Source of the DNA: SICU01 sp964408235
GTDB lineage: Archaea > Nanobdellota > Nanobdellia > Pacearchaeales > GW2011-AR1
DNA length: 64,000 nt
Direction of reading: 5' to 3'
Assembly: GCA_964408235.1 (NCBI GenBank)
Contig: CAYOYN010000001.1
Span: 96,392-160,391, forward strand
Position 1 is the stretch's first letter. Each line of letters opens with the position of its first letter. A program made the position numbers and the translations under genes. Shown in pieces: positions 50,868 to 60,570 of this stretch. A model generated the notes under the pieces. That model saw nothing but the letters and a program-made list of their open reading frames with translations, had not been told where the DNA came from and did not search any database.

Positions 50868-52235
50868 TTAATTCTCGCTAGTTTCAGCAGCAAAATGTGT
50901 CCTATTTGATAGAACATGTTCTCTCTTGCCATCATGTTCAAATGAAGCAGTAGCGGCCGCAAGTTCAAAGCTTCCAACAATGTTTATCTTTGAATAGATT
51001 ACGTAAGAAAATACTCTTTCTTCTCCAGCATTCATCTGAGGAATATCCCATTCTATTTTTCTTGCATGTTCATCAATTCTATGTGGAGGAATTCCAAACT
51101 TATTGAAAAGTTTTGCATGTCCTGGGATTCTATCGGAAATTATAATATTTTTGACATTGCCTCTTGATTTGACTCTCAAGTTGACTTTAAGAGCAAGTTC
51201 TCCACCTTTAGTTCTCACAAGTGCAACACCCTTATGAACTGAAAGCTTCTTTGTAGCAACAAACTTTGCAAAGAAACCAACAATTACAACTAACAAAATG
51301 ATTATGAAGGGGAAGGTGTAATTAGTCGTTACATTTACAGTGTAAGACTCTCCAACCCCTATCTCCTCTTCCCAGGTATAATCGACAAATATCCCGCTTC
51401 TCACTGAAGTCGCAGGCCTATCGGAATATACAGTAAATAATCTAGTCAAAATATTTTTACGAACTTGAATGGATGCAACAGCAGGAACGTTTCCTTCATT
51501 TGACTTAGTGATGTTTGTTTTTTTAACAATAAAACCTCTTGTAGATTCATAAACAGATATTCCTGAAGCTTCAAGATACCTAACAGGTAAAGTAATTGAA
51601 GATTTTATATCATTAAGCTCATAAAGAATTTCAGCCTCATAATCTCCAGCAGAAATTTTCTCCTCAAGAATTATTGGTATAGAAAAGACCTTACTTTCTT
51701 TTTTATTCAAATCAAATGTTTCAGAAAATTCAAAGAAATTAGATTTTGCAACTATCTTAAGTCCAGGAATAAAAACGTCTTCTTTGTTTTTAATAATCAT
51801 TTCAACTTCTGATTTGTTAAGGGGGATATCTTCTATAGATACCATAACTGCATCCTTAACATCAAATAATCTAATGGCTAAAGCTTCTTTGAAGAAACCA
51901 GTATTATCTCCTTTTATTTGGTACTCGAAAGCATAAATTCCCCTTTTATCTCTTAAAATATTTTCAAATGGGGCGGCAGTAACTTCCAGAGTAATTGTCT
52001 CCCCACTAGCAATCCTAAATTTTTCTTTAGGATACATTGAAACACTCACAAGCGAGTAAATCTGGAAATAATCCGTATCTCCATTATTAGTAATCTGCAT
52101 TTTAAAAGTAGCATTAGACTTATCTAATTCGGTAATTATTATATCACTTTTTTCTAAAATATCTACGCTAAGATCTGCAGAACTAACAAACGAAGCAAGT
52201 AAAACAACCATCACCACAAAAATCTTTAAGTTCAT
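50868..52235 (-). CDS. Secreted membrane-anchored protein with beta domains
   Basis: About 455 residues from the ATG at 52235 (GTG at 52241 rejected on TATA spacing). A signal sequence (about 1-18) is followed by a long Thr/Val/Ile-rich region that looks like several immunoglobulin- or CARDB-like beta domains, a membrane helix (about 310-330) and a C-terminal domain with RIPGHAKLFNKFGIP and WDIPQMNAGEERVFSYVI, resembling a DUF11-type beta domain. It is probably a cell-surface protein; the role is unknown. Confidence 0.6.
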   Translation of the reverse strand: MNLKIFVVMVVLLASFVSSADLSVDILEKSDIIITELDKSNATFKMQITNNGDTDYFQIYSLVSVSMYPKEKFRIASGETITLEVTAAPFENILRDKRGIYAFEYQIKGDNTGFFKEALAIRLFDVKDAVMVSIEDIPLNKSEVEMIIKNKEDVFIPGLKIVAKSNFFEFSETFDLNKKESKVFSIPIILEEKISAGDYEAEILYELNDIKSSITLPVRYLEASGISVYESTRGFIVKKTNITKSNEGNVPAVASIQVRKNILTRLFTVYSDRPATSVRSGIFVDYTWEEEIGVGESYTVNVTTNYTFPFIIILLVVIVGFFAKFVATKKLSVHKGVALVRTKGGELALKVNLRVKSRGNVKNIIISDRIPGHAKLFNKFGIPPHRIDEHARKIEWDIPQMNAGEERVFSYVIYSKINIVGSFELAAATASFEHDGKREHVLSNRTHFAAETSEN

Positions 52236-52280
52236 CAACACGTTGATAGTTTTTTCTATTTAAAGATTATTGCACATCAA

Positions 52281-52784
52281 CTACTTCTTTCCAGTTAACT
52301 CAAATAAGGCTTTCATCTCTTCCTTAAATCCTTGAACTACGCTTTCAACTCTATCTTTCATCTGCTCAGTTCTTGAAGGAATCACAAATTTGTTATAAAG
52401 TTCCTTGAAAAACTTAGTAGTTGGAGACTTATTCCACTCATTTTTGTAATCTTTAACTAAAGTACCCTTAATATCTATACTTATTCCCATAAATTTATTC
52501 ATTTTCTTCTTTTTACCATCTATCTCAACTTCTACATCTTCTAGACCAAGAACCCTCCATTTAAGGTTCAATTCTATCTTAAAATAATCAGTAATCTGCT
52601 TACTGGCAGCCCAAGAAACTTCTATATCTTTAGAACTACCCTTAACTTTCTCAGAATATTGCTCTTCAACGATACCATAACCTTCCTGTTTAAGCCAATC
52701 ATGAGCATATGAGTAAGCATCACCAAACTTACCATATCCAGAATAACTTATCTTTTCTTTTAGAATTACGTCCTTTTCAGCCAT
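52281..52784 (-). CDS. Hypothetical protein
   Basis: A 167-residue soluble protein with alternating strands in the first two thirds (for example FKIELNLKWRVLG, VEVEIDGKKKKM) and a helical C-terminus. No family recognised. It is divergent from the SPOUT methyltransferase and upstream of the surface-protein gene. Confidence 0.5.
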   Translation of the reverse strand: MAEKDVILKEKISYSGYGKFGDAYSYAHDWLKQEGYGIVEEQYSEKVKGSSKDIEVSWAASKQITDYFKIELNLKWRVLGLEDVEVEIDGKKKKMNKFMGISIDIKGTLVKDYKNEWNKSPTTKFFKELYNKFVIPSRTEQMKDRVESVVQGFKEEMKALFELTGKK

Positions 52785-52810
52785 GCTCTTTCCCTATGAA
52801 GATATAAACT

Positions 52811-52820
52811 TTATATATAA
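52811..52820 (+). promoter_or_regulatory. TATA-like promoter of the SPOUT gene
   Basis: TTATATATAA centred about 25 bases before the ATG at 52840, which decides that start over an earlier in-frame codon at 52783 and implies a leaderless transcript. Confidence 0.5.
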
Positions 52821-52839
52821 ACTTTGCTCAGTTCCCATA

Positions 52840-53409
52840 ATGAAACAAATAATTATCATAGAACATTTAGAGCCAGAATTATGGCCTTGGTGCATAATAG
52901 AATATGAGAGCATATCTAAAATGTTTAGTAAATCAGAAATATGGTTTACTAATATCAAGAAAGACGGTCAAAAACTGAATAACCTAGGAAAAGTGTTTAA
53001 AAAATCAGTCTTGGATATGAAATTAGAGGATGCCTGCGTACTTGATCCTGATGCTAAAAAGACAATAGATCACGAAGATTCAAAGAAATTTAAATATTTT
53101 ATAATTGGGGGAATTTTAGGAGACTACCCTCCAAAAAAAAGAACTAAAGTAGAATTAACAAAAAAACTAAGCAATGCAGAAGCAAGAAATATGGGTAAGA
53201 AACAGTTCAGTACAGATAATGCAGTTTACGTCCTAAAAAATATATTGGAGGGTGGCTCTATGAAAGATATGAGTTTTCAAAATAAACTAACTGTTAAAAT
53301 AAATAACATAGAGTCCATAGAACTACCTTATTATTATCCTTTAGTAGATGGAAAACCGAGAATCAGTGAGAAACTTCTTAGCTATCTGAAGAAAAAGAAT
53401 GATTTTTAA
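52840..53409 (+). CDS. SPOUT-type SAM-dependent methyltransferase (Sfm1-like)
   Basis: A 189-residue protein of the archaeal/eukaryotic family PF04252: KQIIIIEHLEPELWPWC at the start, CVLDPDAKKTI, and FIIGGILGDYPPKKRT, the glycine-rich SAM-knot region. Yeast Sfm1 of this family methylates an arginine of ribosomal protein S3, while archaeal members were predicted as RNA methyltransferases. Function here is therefore translation-related but not settled. Confidence 0.8.
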   Translation: MKQIIIIEHLEPELWPWCIIEYESISKMFSKSEIWFTNIKKDGQKLNNLGKVFKKSVLDMKLEDACVLDPDAKKTIDHEDSKKFKYFIIGGILGDYPPKKRTKVELTKKLSNAEARNMGKKQFSTDNAVYVLKNILEGGSMKDMSFQNKLTVKINNIESIELPYYYPLVDGKPRISEKLLSYLKKKNDF

Positions 53410-54596
53410 TAACAATTTTTACAAACAAAACTTCTTCCGCTTGAATCTGCAATCATAAAACGTTTATTCTTGAATTGCTTACATCTTACACAAGTTCTAC
53501 CACATTGTTTACATATCCTTCTCTTAGTTACAGCACATTGATGCCTGAGGCAAGTCTCACATGAAATTTCATTACAATCTTCACACCTAGTTCCACAATT
53601 TCTACAAACAAGATGGTTCCCATTACATAAAATTATTTCACTCAATGAACTTTTACACAAATCGCAAGTAGGAAGCTCGACTTTATTTTTTAAAGGATCA
53701 AATTTTATAACTGTTAATCTAGTTACCCCTGCATTGGATTTAAAGAAAGCTTCAATAGAATAAATCGGATAATCTATAATTGTGGTGTTAATTAGCTTGG
53801 TATTTAGTCTTAAAGCGTGTTTCTTCTGTTCATTTTGAATAAACAACTCTTTTTCATTAGCAAACTGAATCTTCTGCCTTTCAAGTTCAATTGGATCTTT
53901 AGACTTTAAAGCACCTGAATTAATCCTTGCAATTTGTTCATCAGTCTCCTTAATTTGCTGTTCGTAGTAAGAATTAATCCTAGATATTTCTTTTGAAAGA
54001 CTAGAATCTAATGTCGAAGCTATCGAAGATGTTTTCTCATTTACTGAGTCTTTAATGTGATCCTTAGCAGTAGAATAATAATCTCTTAATTCAGTAATAT
54101 CTATATCTTTCTTATTTGTATTAGAAACTATAAATTTGCTTAAATCAGGGTCTACAATAAGACCCTCATCAACAAAGACCTCGTTTATCAATTTCTCTTC
54201 TTCATTAAGATATTTGTAAGTAGTCTGAAATGTAAACTTAAACATAAAATTATGAACTGTATCTGCAGTAGCTTTAACAACAGAACAATTATGTAATTTC
54301 AGATTTTCTTTAATAAAAGAGTCTACATTTAATTTATAATTTAATGAGGTTAAAACGGCGTCCCCCGAATTATCTAAATATGCTTTCATCATTTTTAGCA
54401 AATAACTTTCAGGAGCAACTAATTCTCCAGTTGATGCAAAAGCCTTATCAAAAACTATTCTGTATGGTTCATTCTTCCCGTAAAACTTCTGAAATTTAGC
54501 AGGTACTTCGCTAACTTCAAGATAATCCGTATTTTCATTAACCTTGGCCCCTAATTCTTTAAAGAATTGTATACTAAATTGTCTTAGTTGTTCCAT
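53406..54596 (-). CDS. Zinc-finger protein paired with the SNF2 helicase
   Basis: A 396-residue protein. The N-terminal 130 residues are mixed, a coiled coil spans about 175-260, and the last 85 residues hold some 17 Cys and several His in CxxC pairs (CDLCKSS, CRNCGTRC, CKQCGRTC, CVRCKQF, CKNCY), enough for four or so zinc knuckles. The gene overlaps the SNF2 gene by 23 bases, so the two probably act together, perhaps with the zinc knuckles guiding the motor to DNA or RNA. No family is recognised. Confidence 0.65.
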   Translation of the reverse strand: MEQLRQFSIQFFKELGAKVNENTDYLEVSEVPAKFQKFYGKNEPYRIVFDKAFASTGELVAPESYLLKMMKAYLDNSGDAVLTSLNYKLNVDSFIKENLKLHNCSVVKATADTVHNFMFKFTFQTTYKYLNEEEKLINEVFVDEGLIVDPDLSKFIVSNTNKKDIDITELRDYYSTAKDHIKDSVNEKTSSIASTLDSSLSKEISRINSYYEQQIKETDEQIARINSGALKSKDPIELERQKIQFANEKELFIQNEQKKHALRLNTKLINTTIIDYPIYSIEAFFKSNAGVTRLTVIKFDPLKNKVELPTCDLCKSSLSEIILCNGNHLVCRNCGTRCEDCNEISCETCLRHQCAVTKRRICKQCGRTCVRCKQFKNKRFMIADSSGRSFVCKNCY

Positions 54597-56367
54597 CTAA
54601 GGCCTCCGCGCTAGCTTTTTTAGAATCTTCGTAATCATCTATTCCTTTTTGAATAATTTTACTTATTTCATCAACATCTTTAGCAAAAATATCTAAATTG
54701 TTCTTAGAATCTAAAAATGAATTCATTAACATTTCTTCAATTTTAGCAAGACCTGCTCTTCCCTCACCGTCAAGACCTAAATTAAACAAAATAGTCGGCA
54801 ATTCGCCTATAACAAGCCCTATACAACACATCTTATTGATTATAAGATCAACAACATGTTCTTCCATTGTATCCTTTGTAGCCAAGCTGTAAATCTGCAT
54901 ATCCCTTTGCTGACCTATTCGATCAAGTCTTCCAATTCTCTGTTCCACAGACATAGGGTTCCAAGGTAAGTCATAATTTATCAAAACATTACAAAATTGG
55001 AAATTTAGACCCTCTGCGCCAGTATCAGTACTTATCATGAGTTGAGCGTCTTTCTTGAACTGTGCAATTTTTTCAGTCTTTTCTTCACGAGTCAATCCCC
55101 CTATAAACTCCACTATTTTAAGGTTATAAGGCTCTAGCTTCTCTATTATATATTTCAAAGTGGTAGGATGTCTTGTATAGAGCAATATCTTTGCATCTTT
55201 ATCCTGTTTAAGGACCTTATCTATTATTTCAACAAGTTTCTCTATTTTAGAGTCCTTCTTTAGTTTAGAATAAGCATCTATGATGTCTTGAGCAATCTGC
55301 CTAGTTTCAGGATGATATTTCTCGCTTTCAACAATTCGAGAAAGAGATTCTATAGCAGACCTAGATGAACTAGTAACTTTAGGCAATATAGCATAAAGTA
55401 TAAGCTTCCCCCTTAACTCATCCCCAGTTGCAGAGAAATATTTTGTTTTTAACAAGTCACAAATAGAATCATATATTTTCTTTTCCTCACTTGTAAGATG
55501 AACTACTTCAATTTTAGGAATTCTTTTCATATAATTTATTCCAGTTTCTTCCCTTTTTCTTCTAAGCATAACTTCTTGCAATCTTCTCCTCAATTCAAGA
55601 GGATTTAGAGGCTTACGTTTGTTTCCGCGAAATAAGAATTTCTGTCTAAATTCCTGAATTGTTCCTAAGTGTCCACGCCTAAGCAAATGAAGTAAATTAT
55701 AAAGTTCAATTAAATCATTTTGAAACGGAGTAGCGGTCAATAAAAGAAAACGTTTTTTCTGCATTCGATCAACAAATCTCCATCTAGTAGTATTCCTTTG
55801 TTTCAATTTATGGGCTTCATCCACTATAAGCAAATCCCAAGCAATTTCATGAGCCCTAGAATGTCTAAACTTTCCTGCTTCCTTATCAAATATTTTTACT
55901 TTATCGATAGAAGCAATCGCTAAATCTGCTGTATCCCAGTCTTTTTCAGTTTCAATTATCTTAAATTCCATGTTAAATTTCTCCCTTAATTCAGCCACCC
56001 ATTGATCCACTAGAGAAGGAGGAGTCAAAATCAAAATCTTTGAAACAAACCCCCTCGTAAGGCATTCCTTAATCACAAAACCTGTAGTAATTGTCTTTCC
56101 AAGCCCTACTTCATCTGCCAAGAGTGCAGACCCATTCATTTCACGTAAGATGTGTAAAGCTCCTTCAGTTTGATGAGGTAACTTGTAAGTCAAGTTATCT
56201 TTAACTAAATCGTAACATGCAAGAGCATTAAGCTCAGTATTTTTTTCAATTTTAATAGCTTCTACCTTAAGTTTAGCAACGTCTGCGCTTCCAAACTTCT
56301 TTTGTTCAACTTTCTCAAGAACATCTAAATCATCATCAGAAAAACTTTCGTCAATTATAATGGCCAT
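54574..56367 (-). CDS. SNF2/RapA-like helicase
   Basis: A 597-residue SF2 translocase. Walker A is DEVGLGKT (85-92), the DEAH box is at 183-186 (IVDEAHKLKQ), LLTATPFQNDL follows, and the C-terminal half ends its motif set with QRIGRLDRIGQ. SNF2-type enzymes move on double-stranded DNA and shift bound proteins or RNA polymerase (RapA). It overlaps the zinc-finger gene. Confidence 0.92.
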   Translation of the reverse strand: MAIIIDESFSDDDLDVLEKVEQKKFGSADVAKLKVEAIKIEKNTELNALACYDLVKDNLTYKLPHQTEGALHILREMNGSALLADEVGLGKTITTGFVIKECLTRGFVSKILILTPPSLVDQWVAELREKFNMEFKIIETEKDWDTADLAIASIDKVKIFDKEAGKFRHSRAHEIAWDLLIVDEAHKLKQRNTTRWRFVDRMQKKRFLLLTATPFQNDLIELYNLLHLLRRGHLGTIQEFRQKFLFRGNKRKPLNPLELRRRLQEVMLRRKREETGINYMKRIPKIEVVHLTSEEKKIYDSICDLLKTKYFSATGDELRGKLILYAILPKVTSSSRSAIESLSRIVESEKYHPETRQIAQDIIDAYSKLKKDSKIEKLVEIIDKVLKQDKDAKILLYTRHPTTLKYIIEKLEPYNLKIVEFIGGLTREEKTEKIAQFKKDAQLMISTDTGAEGLNFQFCNVLINYDLPWNPMSVEQRIGRLDRIGQQRDMQIYSLATKDTMEEHVVDLIINKMCCIGLVIGELPTILFNLGLDGEGRAGLAKIEEMLMNSFLDSKNNLDIFAKDVDEISKIIQKGIDDYEDSKKASAEALDGTTKTI

Positions 56368-56431
56368 TATACATACACCTCAGAACATAATTTCAGAAGA
56401 TACAGTTTTTAAGAATAATTATACTAACAGA

Positions 56432-57715
56432 TTACTTTTTCGCACCAATAACTTTCTTACCGTGCATATAAGGCAATAAAGCCTTAGGAATTTCAACACT
56501 ACCGTCTTTCTGCTGATAATTCTCTAATATAGCAACCATTGCCCTAGAAGTAGCAATAGCAGTATTATTCAATGTATGTGGAACATATTTATCCTTATTT
56601 CCAGGGTCAACTCTAATCTTTAGTTTCCTAGCTTGAGCATCGGTCAAGTTTGAACATGAACCAACTTCAAAATAACTCTTCTTTCTAGGTGACCACGCTT
56701 CAATATCTACCTGAACATGTTTCAAGTCTCCTAAATCTCCAGAACATATTCCAAGTATCCTAATAGGGATGTCTAAATCTCTAAATATTTCAACAGTAAC
56801 TCCTTGTAATTCCTCGAAAAATTTCATAGAATCTTCTGGCTTACAAATAACAACCATTTCAACCTTATTGAATTGATGGCTCCTATACAATCCTTTTTCA
56901 TCAATACCGTGCGAACCTATCTCTTTTCTAAAACACATAGAATAAGAAGTAAACTTCATAGGTAACTGTTTCTCAGGTAAAATTGTATCAATATACCTTC
57001 CAATTAAAGAGTGCTCACTAGTTCCTATTAAATACAAATCTTCTTCGTCAATCTTATAGATTTGATTTTTCATATCTTCTAAAGCAGTAACATTATTCAT
57101 TACAGAAGACCTGAGCATCAAAGGAGTTTCAACATAAGTAAAACCTTTTGAAACAAGTTTATCAATAGCAAACCTGATTAAAGCCTGATTAAGCAAAGCT
57201 AAATCTCCTTGTAAATAATAAAAACCATTTCCACTTGTCCTAGCAGATGCATCGAAATCAGCAACATTTAATTTTTCAGCAATTTCAGAGTGACTTTTAA
57301 CCTCAAAACTAAAATCTTTAGGTTTTCCAATTTTACGCATAGTCACGTTTTCAGAATCGTCTTTTCCTAAAGCTACAGATTCATGCATCATATTAGGAAT
57401 TTTAGCAAGTGTTTCTGAAATTTCTTCTTCAAGAGAATACATTTTTTTCTCTAAACCTTCAATTTTAGTAGGAATTTCTCCTGCTTCTTTCAGTAATTTT
57501 TTAGCATCCTTTCCAGCTTTTTTAGCATCTGCAATTTCTTTAGAAATCTTATTTCTTTCAGCCCTTAAGTTATCAACTTCTCCTTTGAGTTCACGCCATT
57601 TCTTATCTTTCTCAAGAGCAAGATCAACCAATTTTAATCTATCAGTTTTAAACTTCTTTTTAATATTCTCTTTAACTTTATCCGGATTCTCCCTCAAAAA
57701 TTTAATATCGAACAT
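56432..57715 (-). CDS. serS: Seryl-tRNA synthetase
   Basis: A 427-residue class II enzyme that charges tRNA-Ser. A long N-terminal helical arm (about 30-105) binds the tRNA variable arm. The catalytic core has TSEHSLIG, the motif 2 region SMCFRKEIGSHGIDEKGLYR and motif 3 NNTAIATSRAMVAILE near the C-terminus. It is the common SerRS, not the rare methanogen type. Length is normal. Confidence 0.96.
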   Translation of the reverse strand: MFDIKFLRENPDKVKENIKKKFKTDRLKLVDLALEKDKKWRELKGEVDNLRAERNKISKEIADAKKAGKDAKKLLKEAGEIPTKIEGLEKKMYSLEEEISETLAKIPNMMHESVALGKDDSENVTMRKIGKPKDFSFEVKSHSEIAEKLNVADFDASARTSGNGFYYLQGDLALLNQALIRFAIDKLVSKGFTYVETPLMLRSSVMNNVTALEDMKNQIYKIDEEDLYLIGTSEHSLIGRYIDTILPEKQLPMKFTSYSMCFRKEIGSHGIDEKGLYRSHQFNKVEMVVICKPEDSMKFFEELQGVTVEIFRDLDIPIRILGICSGDLGDLKHVQVDIEAWSPRKKSYFEVGSCSNLTDAQARKLKIRVDPGNKDKYVPHTLNNTAIATSRAMVAILENYQQKDGSVEIPKALLPYMHGKKVIGAKK

Positions 57716-57750
57716 GTTTAGTTTAATTTTATAGAATATTTAAAGTTAAT

Positions 57751-59073
57751 TTAATATCTTCTTCCGCCAAATCTACTTCCACCTCTAGAGTCCCTAGAGT
57801 CTCTTCTATCTCCACCTCTGGAATCTCCTCTTCCAAATCTAGATCCTCCACCCCTACTATCTCCATGGTCTCGTCTTCCTCCAAATCCGCGACCGCGGCC
57901 TCCAAAGGTAAGCCTTCCCCTATTATCCCTATCAGCAGGCCTTTCTGTGAACCTAACAGCCACAGGTTGAACTTCAGGCATTGCTTCTTGTTTGATAGTT
58001 ATTGCAGGATCTCTCAATACATTTCTAAAATTATCATAATCTCTTTGTGCTACAATTGTAATAGCAATACCGTCTTTTCCAGCTCTAGCAGTACGCCCGA
58101 TTCTATGAATATAATCTGTACTGGTCTTAGGAACATCAAAATTGTAAACATGCGAAACATTCTTGATATCTAAACCACGAGCAGCAACATCTGTACAAAC
58201 CAAAATCAAAGCCTTAGAAGAGTGGAATTGCTCCATAATTCTGCTTCTCTTATTTTGTGCAAGGCCACCATGAATTGCAATAGCATCAATATTATTCCTC
58301 TGTAAATTGTGAACTACATAATCTGCATTTCTCCTGGTATTAGTAAACACCATAACTAATCCAGGTTTCTCATTCTTAAGTAAATGAACAAGTAAAGAGA
58401 ATTTCAAATTCGAAGGAGTGTCATAATAAATCTGATGTAGTCTTGTAGGATCTACCTGGTTTTCAGACTCTACATAAACAGGTTCTTTCATATAATGTTT
58501 AGCGATTCTTGAGATATCTGAAGAAATTGTAGCTGAGAATAATAGCGTCTGCCTTTCCTTAGGACATTGATCGATTATAGTAACTACATCATCAATGAAA
58601 CCCATATCAAGCATCCTGTCCGCTTCGTCAAGAACTAAGAACTTAATCTTTCTCAAATCAAGACTGGCATTCCTTAAATGATCAAGTACTCTTCCAGGAG
58701 TTCCTACAACAATATCAGCAGTACGCAAAGCATGTTTTTGAGGTTCAATTGAAACCCCTCCATAAATTTCCAAAACTCTAAGACCTACATGTTTAGAGTA
58801 TCTTGAAAGATTTTTTCCGATTTGTTCTGCAAGTTCTCTTGTTGGAGTTAATATCAAAGCTTGTATTCCATTACCAGAAGAAATTTTTTCAATAATTCCA
58901 GCACCAAAAGCAATTGTTTTTCCTGATCCAGTAGCAGAAGACCCAAGTACATCTTTTCCCTCTAAAACTAAAGGAATTGCTTTTGCTTGTACATCAGTTG
59001 GACTAGTTATTCCAGCGTCAGCCAGTGCTTTAACTAAACCTGAGCTTAAACCCAAATTATCAAATTCATTCAT
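57751..59073 (-). CDS. DEAD-box RNA helicase with RGG tail
   Basis: A 440-residue RNA helicase: Q-motif near 10-30, Walker A ATGSGKT (47-53), PTRELAEQ, DEAD at 149-152, SAT (180-182), ARGLD and HRIGRTAR. The last 60 residues are repeats of RGG, GFGGR and DSRGG type, a flexible RNA-binding tail. It probably remodels rRNA or mRNA, often under cold conditions. Base composition is locally richer in CC/CT because of the repeat tail. Confidence 0.95.
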   Translation of the reverse strand: MNEFDNLGLSSGLVKALADAGITSPTDVQAKAIPLVLEGKDVLGSSATGSGKTIAFGAGIIEKISSGNGIQALILTPTRELAEQIGKNLSRYSKHVGLRVLEIYGGVSIEPQKHALRTADIVVGTPGRVLDHLRNASLDLRKIKFLVLDEADRMLDMGFIDDVVTIIDQCPKERQTLLFSATISSDISRIAKHYMKEPVYVESENQVDPTRLHQIYYDTPSNLKFSLLVHLLKNEKPGLVMVFTNTRRNADYVVHNLQRNNIDAIAIHGGLAQNKRSRIMEQFHSSKALILVCTDVAARGLDIKNVSHVYNFDVPKTSTDYIHRIGRTARAGKDGIAITIVAQRDYDNFRNVLRDPAITIKQEAMPEVQPVAVRFTERPADRDNRGRLTFGGRGRGFGGRRDHGDSRGGGSRFGRGDSRGGDRRDSRDSRGGSRFGGRRY

Positions 59074-59144
59074 ATAATCATCAATAAAATGCCCTTTTTA
59101 AAGAAGAGTGTTAGTTATATAAACAATAAAAAGAACAATAAATC

Positions 59145-60188
59145 ATGAGTGGTGAGATATATAGTGGAACAATCAGAATAGGAGCCGATCTTAAAACCTA
59201 CGAATTTTCAAATAATAAATGGAAGATTTCTAATAAAGAATTCCCGCAAGCATTAAAAGTAATATCATTATTCAAAGCACATAACAAATTTCAAGATTTA
59301 ATAGACCAAAAAAATCCTAAATTTTTAAAGGGTCAATTGTATAGAGGAAAAGTGCAAGGGGCTAGATTAAACATATTACCGGATGGAAAGAAACTAGACA
59401 AAGCATACTCATTATTAGCAGAAGACCTAAACATCCACGATGAAGATTCTCATGATCACTGGGATGTAATTTACAAAAATCCCAATGGGAAGTATGCATA
59501 TTTATACACCCAAGATAAAAAAGAAAAGGCCGTAAAAAACAAATACAAAAAAGTAGAATTATTTGAAAGCCTTTATAATAAAATACAAAAGACTGTAATT
59601 CAAAACTTAAGCAATAAAGAAGATATTTACGCACTTCCACTTTACACTTTACTAAAAACCTACATGCGCGTAGGAAACGAAGTTCACTTCAAAGAAACAG
59701 GGCACAAAGGATTAACAACTTTAAAGAAAAAAGACATTAAAATAGAAAAGAACAAAGTTCAATTCAATTACATAGCTAAGTCTGGAGTGCCTATGAACAT
59801 AATAGAAGAATTCCCTAAAGATTATATCAAATTGCTAAAACAAAAAATAGGTCCTAAAAAAAGAGAGGATTTTGTATTTACAAACAGTCAAAATAAGCCC
59901 TTAAAAGACACAGACTTCATGAAAGCATTTGAAAAATATTGCGGACAAACTTTCTACCCTCACATAGTAAGATCGTACTATGCTACAAAAAAAGCAAAAG
60001 ATTTTCTAAAATTACATAAAAACGCTACAAAGGAAGAAGTAAAAAATCTATTTACGGAAATAGCTGAGAAGTTAGGACATAAAAGATTTGATAAAAAATC
60101 AGAAGAATGGAAAAATAGCTACACTGTAACCATACACCACTATATACAACCAAATTTAGTAGAAAAGATACAAAATCTAATTAATTAG
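59145..60188 (+). CDS. DNA topoisomerase IB, poxvirus/bacterial type
   Basis: A 347-residue enzyme that relaxes supercoils by cutting one strand through a 3' phosphotyrosine. The catalytic set is visible: Arg175 in YMRVGNEV, Lys212 in IAKSG, Arg276 in HIVRSYYAT, His312 in LGHKRF and the nucleophile Tyr333 in HHYIQPNLVE (aligned with S-Y-I-x-P of poxvirus enzymes). It differs from the large eukaryote-like TopIB of Thaumarchaeota. Single gene, start fitting a leaderless unit. Confidence 0.9.
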   Translation: MSGEIYSGTIRIGADLKTYEFSNNKWKISNKEFPQALKVISLFKAHNKFQDLIDQKNPKFLKGQLYRGKVQGARLNILPDGKKLDKAYSLLAEDLNIHDEDSHDHWDVIYKNPNGKYAYLYTQDKKEKAVKNKYKKVELFESLYNKIQKTVIQNLSNKEDIYALPLYTLLKTYMRVGNEVHFKETGHKGLTTLKKKDIKIEKNKVQFNYIAKSGVPMNIIEEFPKDYIKLLKQKIGPKKREDFVFTNSQNKPLKDTDFMKAFEKYCGQTFYPHIVRSYYATKKAKDFLKLHKNATKEEVKNLFTEIAEKLGHKRFDKKSEEWKNSYTVTIHHYIQPNLVEKIQNLIN

Positions 60189-60570
60189 TTTTTTTCTTCG
60201 CAAATTTACTATCTACGGTATATCTATCTGCACCAATAAAGAATAAAGCAAGAGTTGCAAAGGCTAAACCAAAGTCCCTTATTCCTAAAGGAGTAAAACC
60301 GATTGAAAAAGCAATTCCAAACAAATGCAAAGACATTACAAGAGCCGCAAATCGAATATATAATCCTACAATTAGAAAGGTGCCCAAAACTATTTCCATA
60401 AATCCATTAAATATTACAATATTATTTGCAGAGATACCTGACACATGAAATCTTTCAGGTACAAACCCTGACCAAGCACCAGGATCCATTATTTGCATAA
60501 TTCCAAAATAAAGGAAGACAAGAGCTAAAGAAACTCTTAAAATAATTTTACCTACTTCATTAGAATGCAT
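60181..60570 (-). CDS. DoxX-family membrane protein
   Basis: A 129-residue protein with four membrane helices and the DoxX pattern: RVSLALVFLYFGIMQI near the start, FNGFMEIVLGTFLIVGLYIR in the middle and ALFFIGADRYTVD at the end. DoxX proteins are linked to respiratory or redox functions of uncertain nature. It shares one base with the cytochrome b5-like gene upstream. Confidence 0.8.
   Translation of the reverse strand: MHSNEVGKIILRVSLALVFLYFGIMQIMDPGAWSGFVPERFHVSGISANNIVIFNGFMEIVLGTFLIVGLYIRFAALVMSLHLFGIAFSIGFTPLGIRDFGLAFATLALFFIGADRYTVDSKFAKKKTN

Noticed and set aside
57760..57900. Possible CRISPR-like or tandem DNA repeat
   Set aside because: The repeated CC/TCT pattern encodes the RGG/DSRGG tail of the DEAD-box helicase; there are no evenly spaced repeats with unique spacers.
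57865..58173. Frame opposite the DEAD-box helicase C-terminal region
   Set aside because: Composition and position follow from the antisense of the RGG repeats; no start signal or family.
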